A stretch of DNA of 64,000 bases, taken from NCBI GenBank assembly GCA_028671895.1, contig JAPMAC010000221.1, positions 9,424,001 to 9,488,000 of the forward strand. The letters are read 5' to 3'. The first letter of the stretch is position 1. The number at the start of each line of letters is the position of its first letter. Positions 24,024 through 34,496 of the stretch are shown here, one piece after another. The notes under the pieces were generated by a model. It saw only the letters and a list, made by a program, of their open reading frames with translations, was not told where the DNA came from and made no database searches. A program made the translations under genes and the position numbers. Source of the stretch: Oenanthe sinensis (taxonomy: Eukaryota > Streptophyta > Magnoliopsida > Apiales > Apiaceae).

Positions 24024-24602
24024 TCACCACCGCTGCAAACATAGATCAATTTCTGAATCTGATAGAAACACCATTGCAACAGAACCTTCAAAATCCAATA
24101 CATCATGCCCCTTCCCTTGAGCAGCATTAAGAAACAAAACTAGTCCAAAAACCTCACGCAAATCCAACGACACAAGCTCATTCCATGTATCGAAATAAAG
24201 AACACCGTCCATAATAACATTAGTTCCCGAGTATTTCCCCCAATTTATATCAACATCATAATGAATTTCTGACCAGGAATCACAATTAATTGAATACCAC
24301 TACACTATCAATAAATCAATATACGACATAATGACCTTGTAATCACCCAAAATAGCATCATACCCAAACCCAAAATTCCTTAGAAACCAATTAACTATAA
24401 ACAATGAAGACTCAGGAAGTTTCTTAAACTCCCTAATCACCGAATTCCACAAATAAACATCATCAGAATTCAAATTAGATAAACAAACAATCACATTACA
24501 TGAACCAACAACTCGACAAGGGTACAAAACACGAGGCATAACAACACAATCAAAATATACCAGAGACTTTGAAAAATCTCGACTGTTATCATCGTTAAGC
24601 AC
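24024..24602 (-). pseudogene. F-box-associated (FBA) domain fragment
   Basis: One minus-strand frame runs from 24602 to 24024, broken by a single TAG between SYIDLLIV and WYSINCDSWSEIHYDVDINW. Family hallmarks seen in order: VVGSCNVIVCLSNL, DDVYLWNSVIREFKKLP, FGFGYDAILGDYKV, then VIMDGVLYFDTW and FEGSVAMVFLSDSEIDLCLQ. This is the blade pattern of plant F-box associated domains; the F-box itself is not seen upstream. Weak continuation with stops runs on to about 23760. Lying inside inverted termini, it looks like a gene fragment carried by element A. Confidence 0.65.
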
Positions 24603-24925
24603 CTTGTTAACAAATAGTTGGCGTCTAAGTTGAGCAGGGGGTTATAGTAGTCAAATTGGACAGGAAATTAGTAATAGTGGCAGCGAAAGCGAGCTCCTGT
24701 TGGAGTGAAGGTGGATTGAGAATAGTGAGGAGTGTGGGAGACGTGATGGAACAGTGGAGATAAGATAAGGTGAAACTAAGGTTTGATATAGAGTTATAAT
24801 AACAGAGAGAGAGGGGGGGAGAGATGACAGATTATAATTTTATATTGGGCTAGGCTGTTTTATTGGGCTGGGCTGTTTGGTTCTAAGTTCTGATTTTAAG
24901 TTAGGTTCTCATTTGAGCACATGCC

Positions 24926-25685
24926 TATATATATGTGTGGTGGGGGGGGGGGGGGCGGTAATACTAAAGTCCTAGCTCATAACCACATAATAAACATATT
25001 AAAATTGAATATTTAGATTATCACAACTAAATAACAAAATTATCAACTAGCAAAAAAAAAAAGAACAAAATTATCGAAATAATTATCAAAATCGTTATTT
25101 GCGGGTCAAATATATCAAGTGAATCATTTTTTTATAAAATCAACTTATTTAACTCATTATTTTTATAATGGCTTCATTGATACAAAATTTGATATATTCA
25201 GTCAGAAGTTAAAATAGAGAATATTTTTTGAGTGAGGATAAATTTTACTACCAACTCACATTATTTGAAATTGTTGTTAAAAAGGTGCATGACACCCTTT
25301 TGTGTTTGTCTTCTACTTCTCTTCTTTTGGTTCTCCCTTACTTCAACTACAGTAGTAGAGTGTCACAGACAGATGCAACAAGGTGTTCTGCATCATGATT
25401 GATTGCTTGGATATTCTTCTGGTTGTGCATGCAAGAACTAAATGAATTTCAAACTTGTCGTCTTTATGTATCATGACAGTTATTGAAATTGTGACCTCTT
25501 CTTTATTGGCCATGTAGTTGGACGAACCACACTATGTTGAACTTAACAAACCAACAAGAGAAAAAGCACAAACAAAGAATATGGATAATGGACTTATACT
25601 GCTTCAATTCACTTTTACACATGATCCATCACAATTCAAAAATATATGTACTCTTCTTCTGGATTGAGTGAGCATTTGACTGATC
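24926..25685. other. spacer with poly-G tract; 3' flank of the next gene
   Basis: A short TA run, then a G-rich tract of about 14 bases near 24942-24955, then AT-rich DNA. The last 400 bases are the 3' flank of the minus-strand coiled-coil gene. No other gene seen. Confidence 0.55.
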
Positions 25686-26448
25686 TCATTTCTGTTTTGC
25701 AAGGAACTTCTTCGGATACTTGGCATTGCTCTTACTACTCTTCCTGTGGGTCATTATTCGCAAGCTCTGCTTTAGTATGTCTGCCTCTCTCTCCTTTGAA
25801 GCTAACTGTTCCCTTAACACTTCAATGGTATCTTCTTTGACCTCAAGCTCTCTGTACAACTCGTTTATCAAATTTGCTTCGCCTAGCCTCCAAGTCATTT
25901 GTTCTTCTGCGGAACAATATCAATTAACACTCTTATCCTAAACAAACGAACTTAAGAAATGAGAAGTTTGAAATTGTGTTACCTTGATTTGTCATCTTAA
26001 TGACATGATCTAGCTCTGTCCTGATTGCTAAATACAGCCTTTTCCACTTATCAACTGCCTCGTCTCGTCTCGATCTCTCCTCTCTCATGCATTCCATTAA
26101 GTAATTAGTACTATTCCCCACCGTCTTCCGGTCATTCTCATGTTTATCTCCCACCAACTCCTCATCTATCATCAATCCTTTTATTTTCAGTTCTTTCTCC
26201 TCCAAATGCCTCGAAAGCTCCTTTACTCTGTCTCTTAATCGCTTCCTTTCTATCTTCCACTCGGCTTCCTTGAGCACGAAAATCATCTTTTCTTGCTCAT
26301 ATGTTTGAGTCTCGATTTCCCTCATGCTCATTATCTCTTTCATCTCCTCTTTTTGAAGCTTCACCTTAGTCCTCAAAGCCTCAACCTCTCTGTTTTTTCG
26401 ACATTTAATATTAGCGCTTTTTTCCTTGGCTTGAAAACTTCCCATCAA
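25686..26448 (-). CDS. coiled-coil protein, BRANCHLESS TRICHOME-like
   Basis: Two exons on the minus strand, 26448-25983 and 25906-25686, joined by a 76-bp intron with GT..AG borders. The join reads MTNQ-EEQMTWRL in frame and gives 228 residues. The protein is almost entirely charged heptad-like helix (KVKLQKEEMKEIMSMREIE, ERKRLRDRVKELSRHLEEKE). It then has YLMECMREERSRRDEAVDKW and KRLYLAIRTELDHVI, and ends with READILKQSLRIMTHRKSS. The RRDEAxxKWKRLY block and the SLRIM end are what I recall of the plant BLT (At1g64690) family, whose founder acts in trichome branching; assignment is by recall only. ATG choice: first Met of the open frame, MMGSFQAKEK. Neighbours are transposons, so it is a single host gene in repeats. 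Confidence 0.65.
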
Positions 26449-27430
26449 ATGACCCTCCTGTTTGGCTAGCTAGATTCACTCAAGATTTCCAACACTCAAA
26501 TGTGGCTACTTAATTGTGTGTCTATATACATAGATAGCAGAAATGGCTAGGTATATATGGTTACAAGTACTTTAGAACAAGATAAAGTACTGAAGTGGAA
26601 GATATGAATTCTTGTGAAAGACTAGGCTCAATGATGATGCAAATTCAATGCTGCAAATTATATCATACGCTCTCATTGTTCAAATCATCATCAATACAAC
26701 TGATGAATTGCTCGTGAGCATACAGATGTATATATGAATGGTTTCATGCAAGTGAGAAATGTTAAAATTAATGTTAGATACATGCGAAGGGCCAGGACTC
26801 AGGAATGTAGTGTAGGCAATCAAAATTTGAACAGCCTTTTGGGGTCCTCCAATATTTGCAAGGACAATAGGTTGGCATTTAGTAATTTATATCCAAAACT
26901 TAAGAAAGGCCATCACATTTGGAATCTTGAAATTTCAATATCATTATAATTGGCTAGCCCATGTTTTACAAAATAATGCATTTTTTCAATTATTTACAAA
27001 TACAAATGAAAGAAAAATATTACAAAATAATTTATACATTAGTATTTAATGTACAGATCGATGAATAAAATAAAAATATTGAAATATAATATTTATAATA
27101 TTAGGTAGCTTAACAAGATGTATGGTGATCTTAGAATAATAATATTACATTTACATAAATACAGGTAGTGAATCACACCGGCACAGATGTATAACAAAAG
27201 CTTAATTATATCATGTAACAAGGTGTTGGTCCGGATGGGTGAAACGTTAACATCAGAATTTAGTTACGTTGTCATGTCTCAGATCGCAAATTGCATGCAC
27301 GTAGTTGGAGTATGGCCCATAAGTCCGTAACATGGGAAATGACGTTAGTCATTTCTATCCACATGAATCTCACGTACAGCATTGGATCTTAGCTATCTAG
27401 CTACTATTGGCGTAGTGTTATAGAGAACGT

Positions 27431-27694
27431 ATTATAAAATACTTCACCACTCCCACCAATTTGTTTACGTTTAAGATCCGACAAGTATTTTAAAGTTCAT
27501 ATAAAGTATAGTTCAATAATTTATTTTTAAATTTTTTTCTGAATAAAAATTTAAACATTCAATTTTTATTCAAAAACAAAAAATTGTAAAAATAAGTTAC
27601 GGAATTATACTTTATATGCACCTTAAAATGCGTGACGAACCCTCTCTCCGAAACGTAAACAAATGGGTGGGACGGAGAGAGTACTATATAAAAA
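27431..27694. mobile_element. palindromic MITE, Stowaway-like ends
   Basis: The left arm includes CACTCCCACCAATTTG and TTTACG. The right arm includes CGTAAACAAATGGGTGGGA and then CGGAGAGAGTAC, the inverse of the CTCTCTCCG-type terminus frequent in mariner/Stowaway MITEs. The arms continue inward (TTTAAAGTTCATATAAAGTA against TACTTTATATGCACCTTAAA). Almost the whole unit is one hairpin. Confidence 0.65.
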
Positions 27695-28192
27695 GACATA
27701 ATTTTATGGGTTATTTTTTAATCCTTTTAAAAAAAATACATTTAAATGTTAATTTTTTATTAAAAAAATAAATTACATAATTATTGGTAAAATTTTCAAT
27801 ATCATATTTTTCTCATTCATAATAATTATATATATACAAGGTTAAAACCAGTGTGAAATACAAAATAACTAATATTTAAGTAAGTTTATTTTTTATTTAT
27901 ATTTATATTAATATTTAATATAAAATTTTATAATATTATGAATTTATGTTCATTTTCTTATTTTATATAAATTTATTAAGATGTGATTGATATAAATTAA
28001 CTAAAAGAGTTATTTTGATAATAGCTTATAATTATGTACAATAAATAGATTTTTATTTAACATGAATATTTTTGTTATTTGGCCTTATAAGAGTTAAGTA
28101 TAATAAATATTATTCTATTTAATATAAATATATTATAATTTGTACATATGTTATAATGAATATATAATTTGGGCCTAAAAATAAAATTTTAG

Positions 28193-28197
<5 letters not shown>

Positions 28198-28256
<59 letters not shown>
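28198..28256. repeat. (TA)n microsatellite
   Basis: An unbroken TA run of nearly 60 bp. Confidence 0.95.
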
Positions 28257-28261
<5 letters not shown>

Positions 28262-28740
28262 GGTCCTTATTATTACTAGCATTAGAGCCCATGCAAGGCA
28301 CGGGGCTCGGGTGAATTCTCATATTTGAATGTTAATTAAATGGTATGTATACGTTTTAGGCGGGAGGTGAATAAATAAAAAACATAGAGAAGAGGAGGAT
28401 TATAAACTGAATGAGTAAGAACTTAAGGTGATTCATCGTTTTTTCACATCTTACCAAGTTTGTTCTCAAATATTTGTATTATTTCACCATTCTCGCTTAA
28501 TTTAACTACCACATCAGTCTCAAAGTAGTGTCCTTGAATTCCTGTGATATTACCATAGTACTTATAGCCTGTATGCCGTTCTTGATCTTATTATATTTTA
28601 TATATGTAACATGAGATTGTTAATCTAATGAGCAGTTTAGTGCATCAACAAATTTTTTTAAGCCAAGCCAATCAAAGGGATATAAATTTCTTTTTTTTTA
28701 ATTATTTTTTTTCACTAATTCATTCAAATAATGTTCTTGA

Positions 28741-28896
28741 ACGGATGAAGTGGCAGAAAGGAACGAAGAGGGCAATAGTCAACAGGGGATTATGCCTGGT
28801 TATCTGGACCGCGCACTGAAAAATCGGGTTGTAAGCAGGCATGAGCTGCGGCTTGCAAGGGCAAAAAAAGAAGCTAAACTAATTTACACTGAATGA
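28741..28896 (+). pseudogene. exon-like fragment of an unidentified gene, partly duplicated
   Basis: The frame from 28741 reads TDEVAERNEEGNSQQ, MPGYLDRALKNRVVSRHELR and LARAKKEAKLIY before TGA at 28894. Its codon use and hydrophilic, helix-like composition look coding. I do not recognise the family. Its end (28825-28892) is followed at 28900-28965 by a diverged second copy of the same bases (GGGTTGTAAGCAGGCATG). No start codon or splice context is certain. Confidence 0.35.
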
Positions 28897-29230
28897 TAGG
28901 GTTGTAAGCAGGCATGGGGTGAGTCTTGTAAGGGTAAAAAAAGTATTTACACTGATTTAATTTGCTCAGGATGGAAGACGTTGTTCTCCTATAAGAGATA
29001 TAATAGATTATAATAAGTAAAATTATATCTAATGTACATATAATTTTTTAAGCCCAAACCATTTTTTTTAATCTTTTAGATGTAATAATATAGTATATAT
29101 ATATAGGCAAGTGATCAAATAGAAAATAACTTAGAATAGAAAATAGAAAATAAGATCTACACCACATATTCAATCTAATCTAATGGCAAGGGGAACATCC
29201 ACACACAAATCAAATACACCCTCATACACC

Positions 29231-29682
29231 CAATCCCACATAATCCCTCCGTTTTTAATTTGATTTTTCCCGTTAATTAGTGAAGTTTTTTTCAAATCTA
29301 ACTTCACCACATTTTTCTCCATCTCCCAACAATCAGTTTGCATACCATATGTGATATATTCCGGTGACTTTTATTTTTTCGGCGATTTCCATTATTTTTT
29401 GTGAACCCAGGATATATAATTTAGTGATTTATGTAATACAAATTAGTGATTTCTATAATACAAATTAGTGGTTTCTGTAATATTATTTAGTGATTGAAGT
29501 TTGTATCTGATAAGTGACGAATTTATTTTAATTATAAATTATATTTGCCGAAATATAGCACATATGGTATGGAAACTGATCGTTGGGAGATGAAAAAAAA
29601 TGTGGTGAAGTTAGATTTGAAAAAAACTTTGCCAATTGACGGGAAAAATCAAATTAAAAACGGAGGAGAATAGATGGGATTG
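29231..29682. mobile_element. foldback MITE nested in the left end of element B
   Basis: The left arm runs from CAATCCCACATAATCCCTCC through AATTTGATTTTTCCCG, AATCTAACTTCACCAC and GCATACCATATGTG. The right arm is its inverse, from CATATGGTATGGAAACTGAT to GGAGAATAGATGGGATTG. The middle has TTAGTGATTT(A/C)TGTAATA repeated three times. It interrupts the terminal similarity between the two ends of B, so it inserted afterwards. Confidence 0.75.
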
Positions 29683-29784
29683 TGTGTGTGAGGGATCCGT
29701 TTCATATCTAGGACAGCAACGGAGTTCATTTTCGAAAATGAGACAACTTCGTTCGTGTTTTCAAAAATAGCACAGCTAAATGCT

Positions 29785-29960
29785 TATCATGACGGTCATC
29801 GAAGGTAGAGAGTTGGGTGACAATATAATCATAACCGCCATGTAATCTGGCGGTCAGTATATGAATTAAGAGACATTATAACCGCCACATAATGTGGCGT
29901 TCATACCTTAGTTTATTCAAGTAATGACCGCCACACAAAGTGGCGGTGGCATGCACGTAA
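29785..29960. repeat. left subterminal palindrome array of element B
   Basis: Three hairpins: ACCGCCA-7 nt-TGGCGGT (about 29832), ACCGCCACAT-AATGTGGCG (about 29882) and ACCGCCAC-5 nt-GTGGCGGT (about 29927), after a lone GACGGTCAT. They stand out as GC-rich words in AT-rich DNA. Confidence 0.85.
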
Positions 29961-30124
29961 AACGACGTCGTTTAGATACTTTGTTTACTTAAAAACCTAG
30001 ACAAGCAACACCCAAATCAGTTTATTAAAATATCGCCGAAGGCGCTGGCGGCTACTGCTATAACCTGCTATATACTCCAGTAGCTATTCTTGTAAAGGTA
30101 ATCGGATTCCTCTTGTGATCCAAA

Positions 30125-30347
30125 TTAATGACATATATCACTCAACTCAGCTATCATTCGAGATTTCACTGTCACCAAACTTGTAACTTTCATACACTTC
30201 AAGAAGCACATCCCTGCATGGTACAACAGCTCCAAGCTTGATACAGGCAAGGAAAGCACCAGAAAGTTTTCGGTGGAGGCTGTAAGCTTCATCAGGGTTC
30301 CGGTGGAGGTGGTGGTATAGCGACACAACGTCAACCTGAACAATCAT
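30125..30347 (-). pseudogene. unidentified exon-like fragment in element B
   Basis: The minus-strand frame reads QVDVVSLYHHLHRNPDEAYS, LHRKLSGAFLACIKLGAV and VPCRDVLLEVYESYKFGD before a stop. Composition and codon use look like a real protein exon, but I cannot name the family. It lies between the left hairpin array and the PMD gene and runs against PMD, so it may be captured host sequence. An overlapping frame (30125-30343) is a shadow. Confidence 0.35.
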
Positions 30348-31996
30348 AACCCGGTATCATCTAGTTCCTATTTCGATTTGTATCGGTTTCATATATTCAT
30401 GCCTGTTTGATAATAATGCTCAAGATATATGTATATTGAAGGCAGTCATATAATTGTAATTGTGTCGGTAAATATATGTTTTATGTGTCTCGGTGTCTGC
30501 ACCTTTTAGTGTGGTGTTTTATGTAACTTGTCCAACTGCAATTTTCCTTGTTGGCCTGAAGATTGATATTTGCAAGTGACAGGGTTGTACTTCGTAGCAT
30601 TAGGGCCCTGGATGTTTATGTGGTCCTACAGTTTCTCTTGGTTTTGATTGCACTTTGTTTCCTATAAAATATATGGATATAGCGAACATAGTTTATTTTA
30701 TTGTTCAAGCAGGTGTTAGAATTGCTTGTTTTTTTATGTAAGTCCATGTTTAAGATTTTGCTGCTCAATAAATTTTTTAGTTGCCATGTTCTAGATATTT
30801 TTTAGTGATTATTCCAACATTATGTGACGTGCATGTGCATTTCTATTAATTGATTATTTACAGTTGTAGATTTTGACCCATATTTACAGTTGTTGTAGAT
30901 TTTGACCCATGTTTTGATCGAAACAGTTAGAAAACAGTGCCAGAAATCCTCCTCCCAATATATGTTTCTGTTGATTATTAATTGATTATACAAGTTATAA
31001 TTTTTGAATATCGCATGTATGGTGTTTGATAAAATGTGCTTGAGAAAAATGGATTTGTTAATTAGTGTGTAATTGGTTGTAATCGAAGTCCTTAGAAATT
31101 TTAATAGATAATATTATCTAAATTTATAAACAATAGATATAGAGAATAATAGATTATAATATTAATATATGTTATAAATAATAGTAATCAAGAATTAAGA
31201 CCTTAGAATTAGAATAAATAATTAAATTTAAAAATAACAGATAATATTTACTAATAATATAGAGAATAATAGAATATAATATTAATATATGTAATATATT
31301 TAATATATTTAATTATGATAATAATATTAACTTTTTTATTACAAGAGATATATATCTAAATTATATATATATATATAGTTTTAATATTAATATTATAATA
31401 TTAAAATAATTATAATAATATTAAATTTCTTTAAAAAATGACTAGTATTTGTATTAAAAGAGGATTATATTCTAAAATATATTATTATACAAATATTAAT
31501 ATTATAATATTATAATTATGATAATAATAATAAATTTGTTAATAAAATGACAAGTAATTTTATTAAAATAGGATTATATTATAAAATATATAAATTTAAT
31601 ATTAATATTAAAATATTAGAATATTTATAATAATATAAAATTCCGTAAAGAAATGACCAAAATATTTATTAAAAGAGGAATATATTCTAAAATATTGATT
31701 TGGATTGAGTTGAGAATTATTAATTTAACAGTAACTTTAATATTCAGTATTATTTGATTTAAATTAAATGCAGGAAAAAATTAAATTCAAGATAAGGTTA
31801 TTATTATTACTAAAAAATAATAATTATTATGAAATTCTAAATTCGAAAAGTGAATAATATTATTATAAGAGGATTATAATAGAAAAATTAATAACATATA
31901 CATATAATTTTTGATTTAGATTGAGTTGATAATTATTAATAAGTTAGTAACTTTAATATTAATGATTCTTTGATTTAAATTAAATGCAGAAAAAAT
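30348..31996. other. AT-rich arm upstream of the PMD gene
   Basis: No gene seen. The part from 31100 to 31990 is the inverse of 52560-53340: repeated ATTAATATTATAATATTA, AAAATGAC(T/A)AGTA and TTAAAAGAGGATTATATT words pair with their complements on the other side. A GTAAAG|GTAATCGG site near 30100 could be a 5'-UTR donor of the PMD gene. Confidence 0.5.
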
Positions 31997-33216
31997 ATGG
32001 ATTCGGTTAATTATCACCCTGGTCCTATAGACGAGTCTTTACTTACCCAGCAGTCCGAGCATCGATCACAGTTGCATTGGGATGGACAGGTAATTTATAT
32101 ATATATATAAATATATATGTATATGTATATGTATATTAATTTATATATATATATATATGTATATTAACTGCAGGATCTTGTTGATTTGCATTTGCGGGTG
32201 AACTTTAATAAGTATTGGGATACCGTTAGAGAGTACCCACCGCCACCAGAGATACATGCAGTTATTTCGTCATCTGGTTTTGATGGAGTATATCAGATAG
32301 GGGCATTTACACATGATAGGGGATTGATCACAGCCTTTGTGGAGAGATGGCGACCTGAGACTCATACCTTTCATTTCCGTTTTGGAGAGACTACCATTAC
32401 TCTTGAGGATGTTTATCATATCTTAGGGCTTCCTACTGGTGGAGCTCCTGTGATTCACACATTTGTAGAGCATAGTATAGCTGAGCAGTGCCGCATGTAT
32501 GGTGAGGTATTGGGTGTGTACCCCACGACAGAAGAATTGAATAGAAACGGCTTGAAGATCAGATGGTTGGTTGATCACTTTGCTAGTTGTGAGCGACTTG
32601 ATATGGATTCCGATGATTATGAGAGGGAGTTGTTATTCCACACACGGGCTCACATGCTTCTCATTATCGGATCTGTATTTCCGCACTCATCAGGGAACCG
32701 GATCCCGTTCCAGTTCCTTCACTATGTACGGGATCATACACAGATTCACACTTATAGTTGGGGCAGTGCAGCACTTGCCTATTTATACAGGGGGATGTGT
32801 TCTGCTTCTATTGGCGACAAATCAGACATATGCGGGTGTATGACATTGTTGCAGGTACTTAGAATAACATTTTTTTTTGAATACTTCCTTGTTTGCAGTA
32901 TTTATGCACTTATATTATTGTGTCATGCATTTAGGTATGGATTTGGGAGCGTTTTCCATCCCTAGCCCCTTCACCCCGGGATGATGTATATATGGATTTT
33001 CCCCTGAGCATGAGGTATTATTTAACCCTAATGCAGTTAATAACTAATTTTGTTGTAGTCGGTCTTTTATGTAATGTCTTATATGTGGTGTAAATATATT
33101 TCAGGTGGAAGGTACGGTTGAGCATGATTAGCGTACCTCGTTCACAGGCGCGTATTTCAGGTGGAATGTTGTTAGAATTGTCCCTAAAACATTATTGTTG
33201 TATTTCAAAATATTAG
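31997..33216 (+). CDS. plant mobile domain (PMD) protein, 3'-truncated
   Basis: Exons 31997-32089, 32174-32854, 32935-33014 and 33105-33216, each with GT..AG borders, give 321 residues. The N-terminus MDSVNYHPGPIDESLLTQQ is the usual PMD-C opening. Then come the domain hallmarks FTHDRGLITAFVERWRPETH, FHFRFGETTITLEDVYHILG, LPTGGAPV, YSWGSAALAYLYRGMC and WIWERFPSLAP. The family is known from MAIN/MAIL proteins and from transposons; its molecular role is unclear. After VRLSMISVPRSQARISGG the expected remaining domain is missing and the frame ends at TAG 33214. The break point repeats TATTTCAGGTGGAA (33098 and 33152), so a rearrangement at microhomology probably removed the 3' half. The Copia insertion lies just downstream. 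Confidence 0.8.
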
Positions 33217-33258
33217 TAACAACGAGAAAGTTTATAGTTAGAATTGTTGACAAGCACT

Positions 33259-34437
33259 TGTTAGGAATTATGAGTTTTGATGATAACAAATTACTTAGAA
33301 TTTCAATAGGGACTCAAAATTATTTTTGTAACTGATCAATGGATATGACTTATAAATATCCATTGATTAGGAAACCAGCTATCAGTTGAAACTTGTTTCT
33401 CAACTGATAAACTGGATTGTAGCATTGATTTATGTTTCACTATCAATTGATTGTATTACCTCGATGGATGCAATGATGTAGTCAACTGATGTTATTGACT
33501 TCAATTTCTAGCTTCTCAACAGATGTGAAGAATGGCTGATCAATTGTAAATATTCTAAGTCAGAATTCTCACAAGTGAAGTGATCAACTGATGTTGAAGT
33601 CGATGGATGAAGACACTACTCAACGGATGAAAGCTATCAATGGATAATTACAGTCAACGGATAAAGAATCATCAATGGATAAGGAGTCGATGGATAGCTC
33701 AATTATCCATCGACACATCAACTGATCAACAGATATCCTATCCATCGATGGATAAGCAAAGGTGAATCAACTGATAAGCTTAACATCATTTATCAGTTGA
33801 TTAAAGTTTCCCTATTTAGCTAAAAGCCAGATTTCACGGGAACAGTGCAGAAACTGAATCATTGGAAGACAGTCCTGTCAGGACTGTGAAGACTTTCTAG
33901 GCAACACAGCATCCAAGGAATATCTTAAGACAAAAGACACTTCCAGAGCTAGTAAGTTCTACAAGGAAAGCTGTGAAAAGGAGCTAGTTTCTATTTTTAT
34001 GTAAACAGTATAAATTGTAATATTATATTGTTATCAGTCGATAGAAAACTAGAGGAGGAGTTGTTGTTTATAAAAAAAGCAACAACACAGTAGCAAAGAA
34101 GTAGTTGTTTTGTAATAGAACTCAAGAAAAGCAAAGTAGAAAATCAGGCAGAACTTGTAATGCTTTTCTAGAGTCTACATTCAACTTTGTACGCAGCTTA
34201 GTATTTTTACTAAGATCAATTGAAAGCAAAAACACACTAGTGGAAAAACAATCCACTAGTAATTTTTAATCTTGTTATTTCTGTTATCAACACTTTAGTT
34301 ATCCAGTTCTTAGTTACATCAATCTTAATTAAACACTCTCTTTGTACAAACTTATTTCCGCAAGAAGTTGACTTAATTCTTAAGTTTGTATTCAACCCCC
34401 CCTTCTCCAAACTTAGTGTACTTAAGGGCGAATAACA
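33259..34437 (+). repeat. 5' LTR of the Copia element
   Basis: 1179 bp, beginning TGTTAGGAATTATGAG and ending GGCGAATAACA. It contains many CAACTGATAA, ATCGATGGATAA and CAACGGATAA words in both orientations, including a perfect 16-bp palindrome TATCCATCGATGGATA at 33739-33754. A possible TATA box (TATAAAT) is at 34009-34015. It equals the 3' LTR in length; I saw one mismatch (TTATTT against TTGTTT near 34277). Confidence 0.95.
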
Positions 34438-34439
34438 AT

Positions 34440-34452
34440 TGGTATCAGAGCC
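34440..34452 (+). other. primer binding site, initiator Met-tRNA
   Basis: TGGTATCAGAGCC two bases after the LTR is complementary to the 3' end of plant initiator tRNA-Met, the standard Copia primer. Confidence 0.95.
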
Positions 34453-34496
34453 AGGTTTCGACAAACAGAAAGTCAAGATCTAAAAGTACATCAAGA

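Larger units (their letters stand above)
18838..24925. mobile_element. Mutator-like element A, about 6.1 kb, with host-gene remnants
   Basis: The left end begins GGGAGCTACTCTAGTGAGAAC and continues to TTAGAACTTAGAACC. The right end, read on the minus strand, begins GGCATGTGCTCAAATGAGAAC and continues to TCAGAACTTAGAACC. The two are imperfect inverted repeats over roughly 45 bp. Both junctions lie in TA runs, so a 9-bp TATATATAT duplication is possible but not provable. The interior holds a 112-bp tandem array, a duplicated 148-bp segment, a motif array with telomere-like repeats, a FAR1-type C-terminal remnant and an F-box-associated remnant. No intact transposase gene is present, so it is probably non-autonomous or decayed, Pack-MULE-like. 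Confidence 0.6.
26449..29105. other. intergenic: promoter side of coiled-coil gene, MITE, TA run
   Basis: The first few hundred bases are the upstream region of the minus-strand gene. The rest is AT-rich and includes a MITE (27431-27694), a TA microsatellite (about 28198-28256) and an exon-like fragment (28741-28896). A plus-strand ORF at 26734-26949 shows no family features. Confidence 0.55.
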
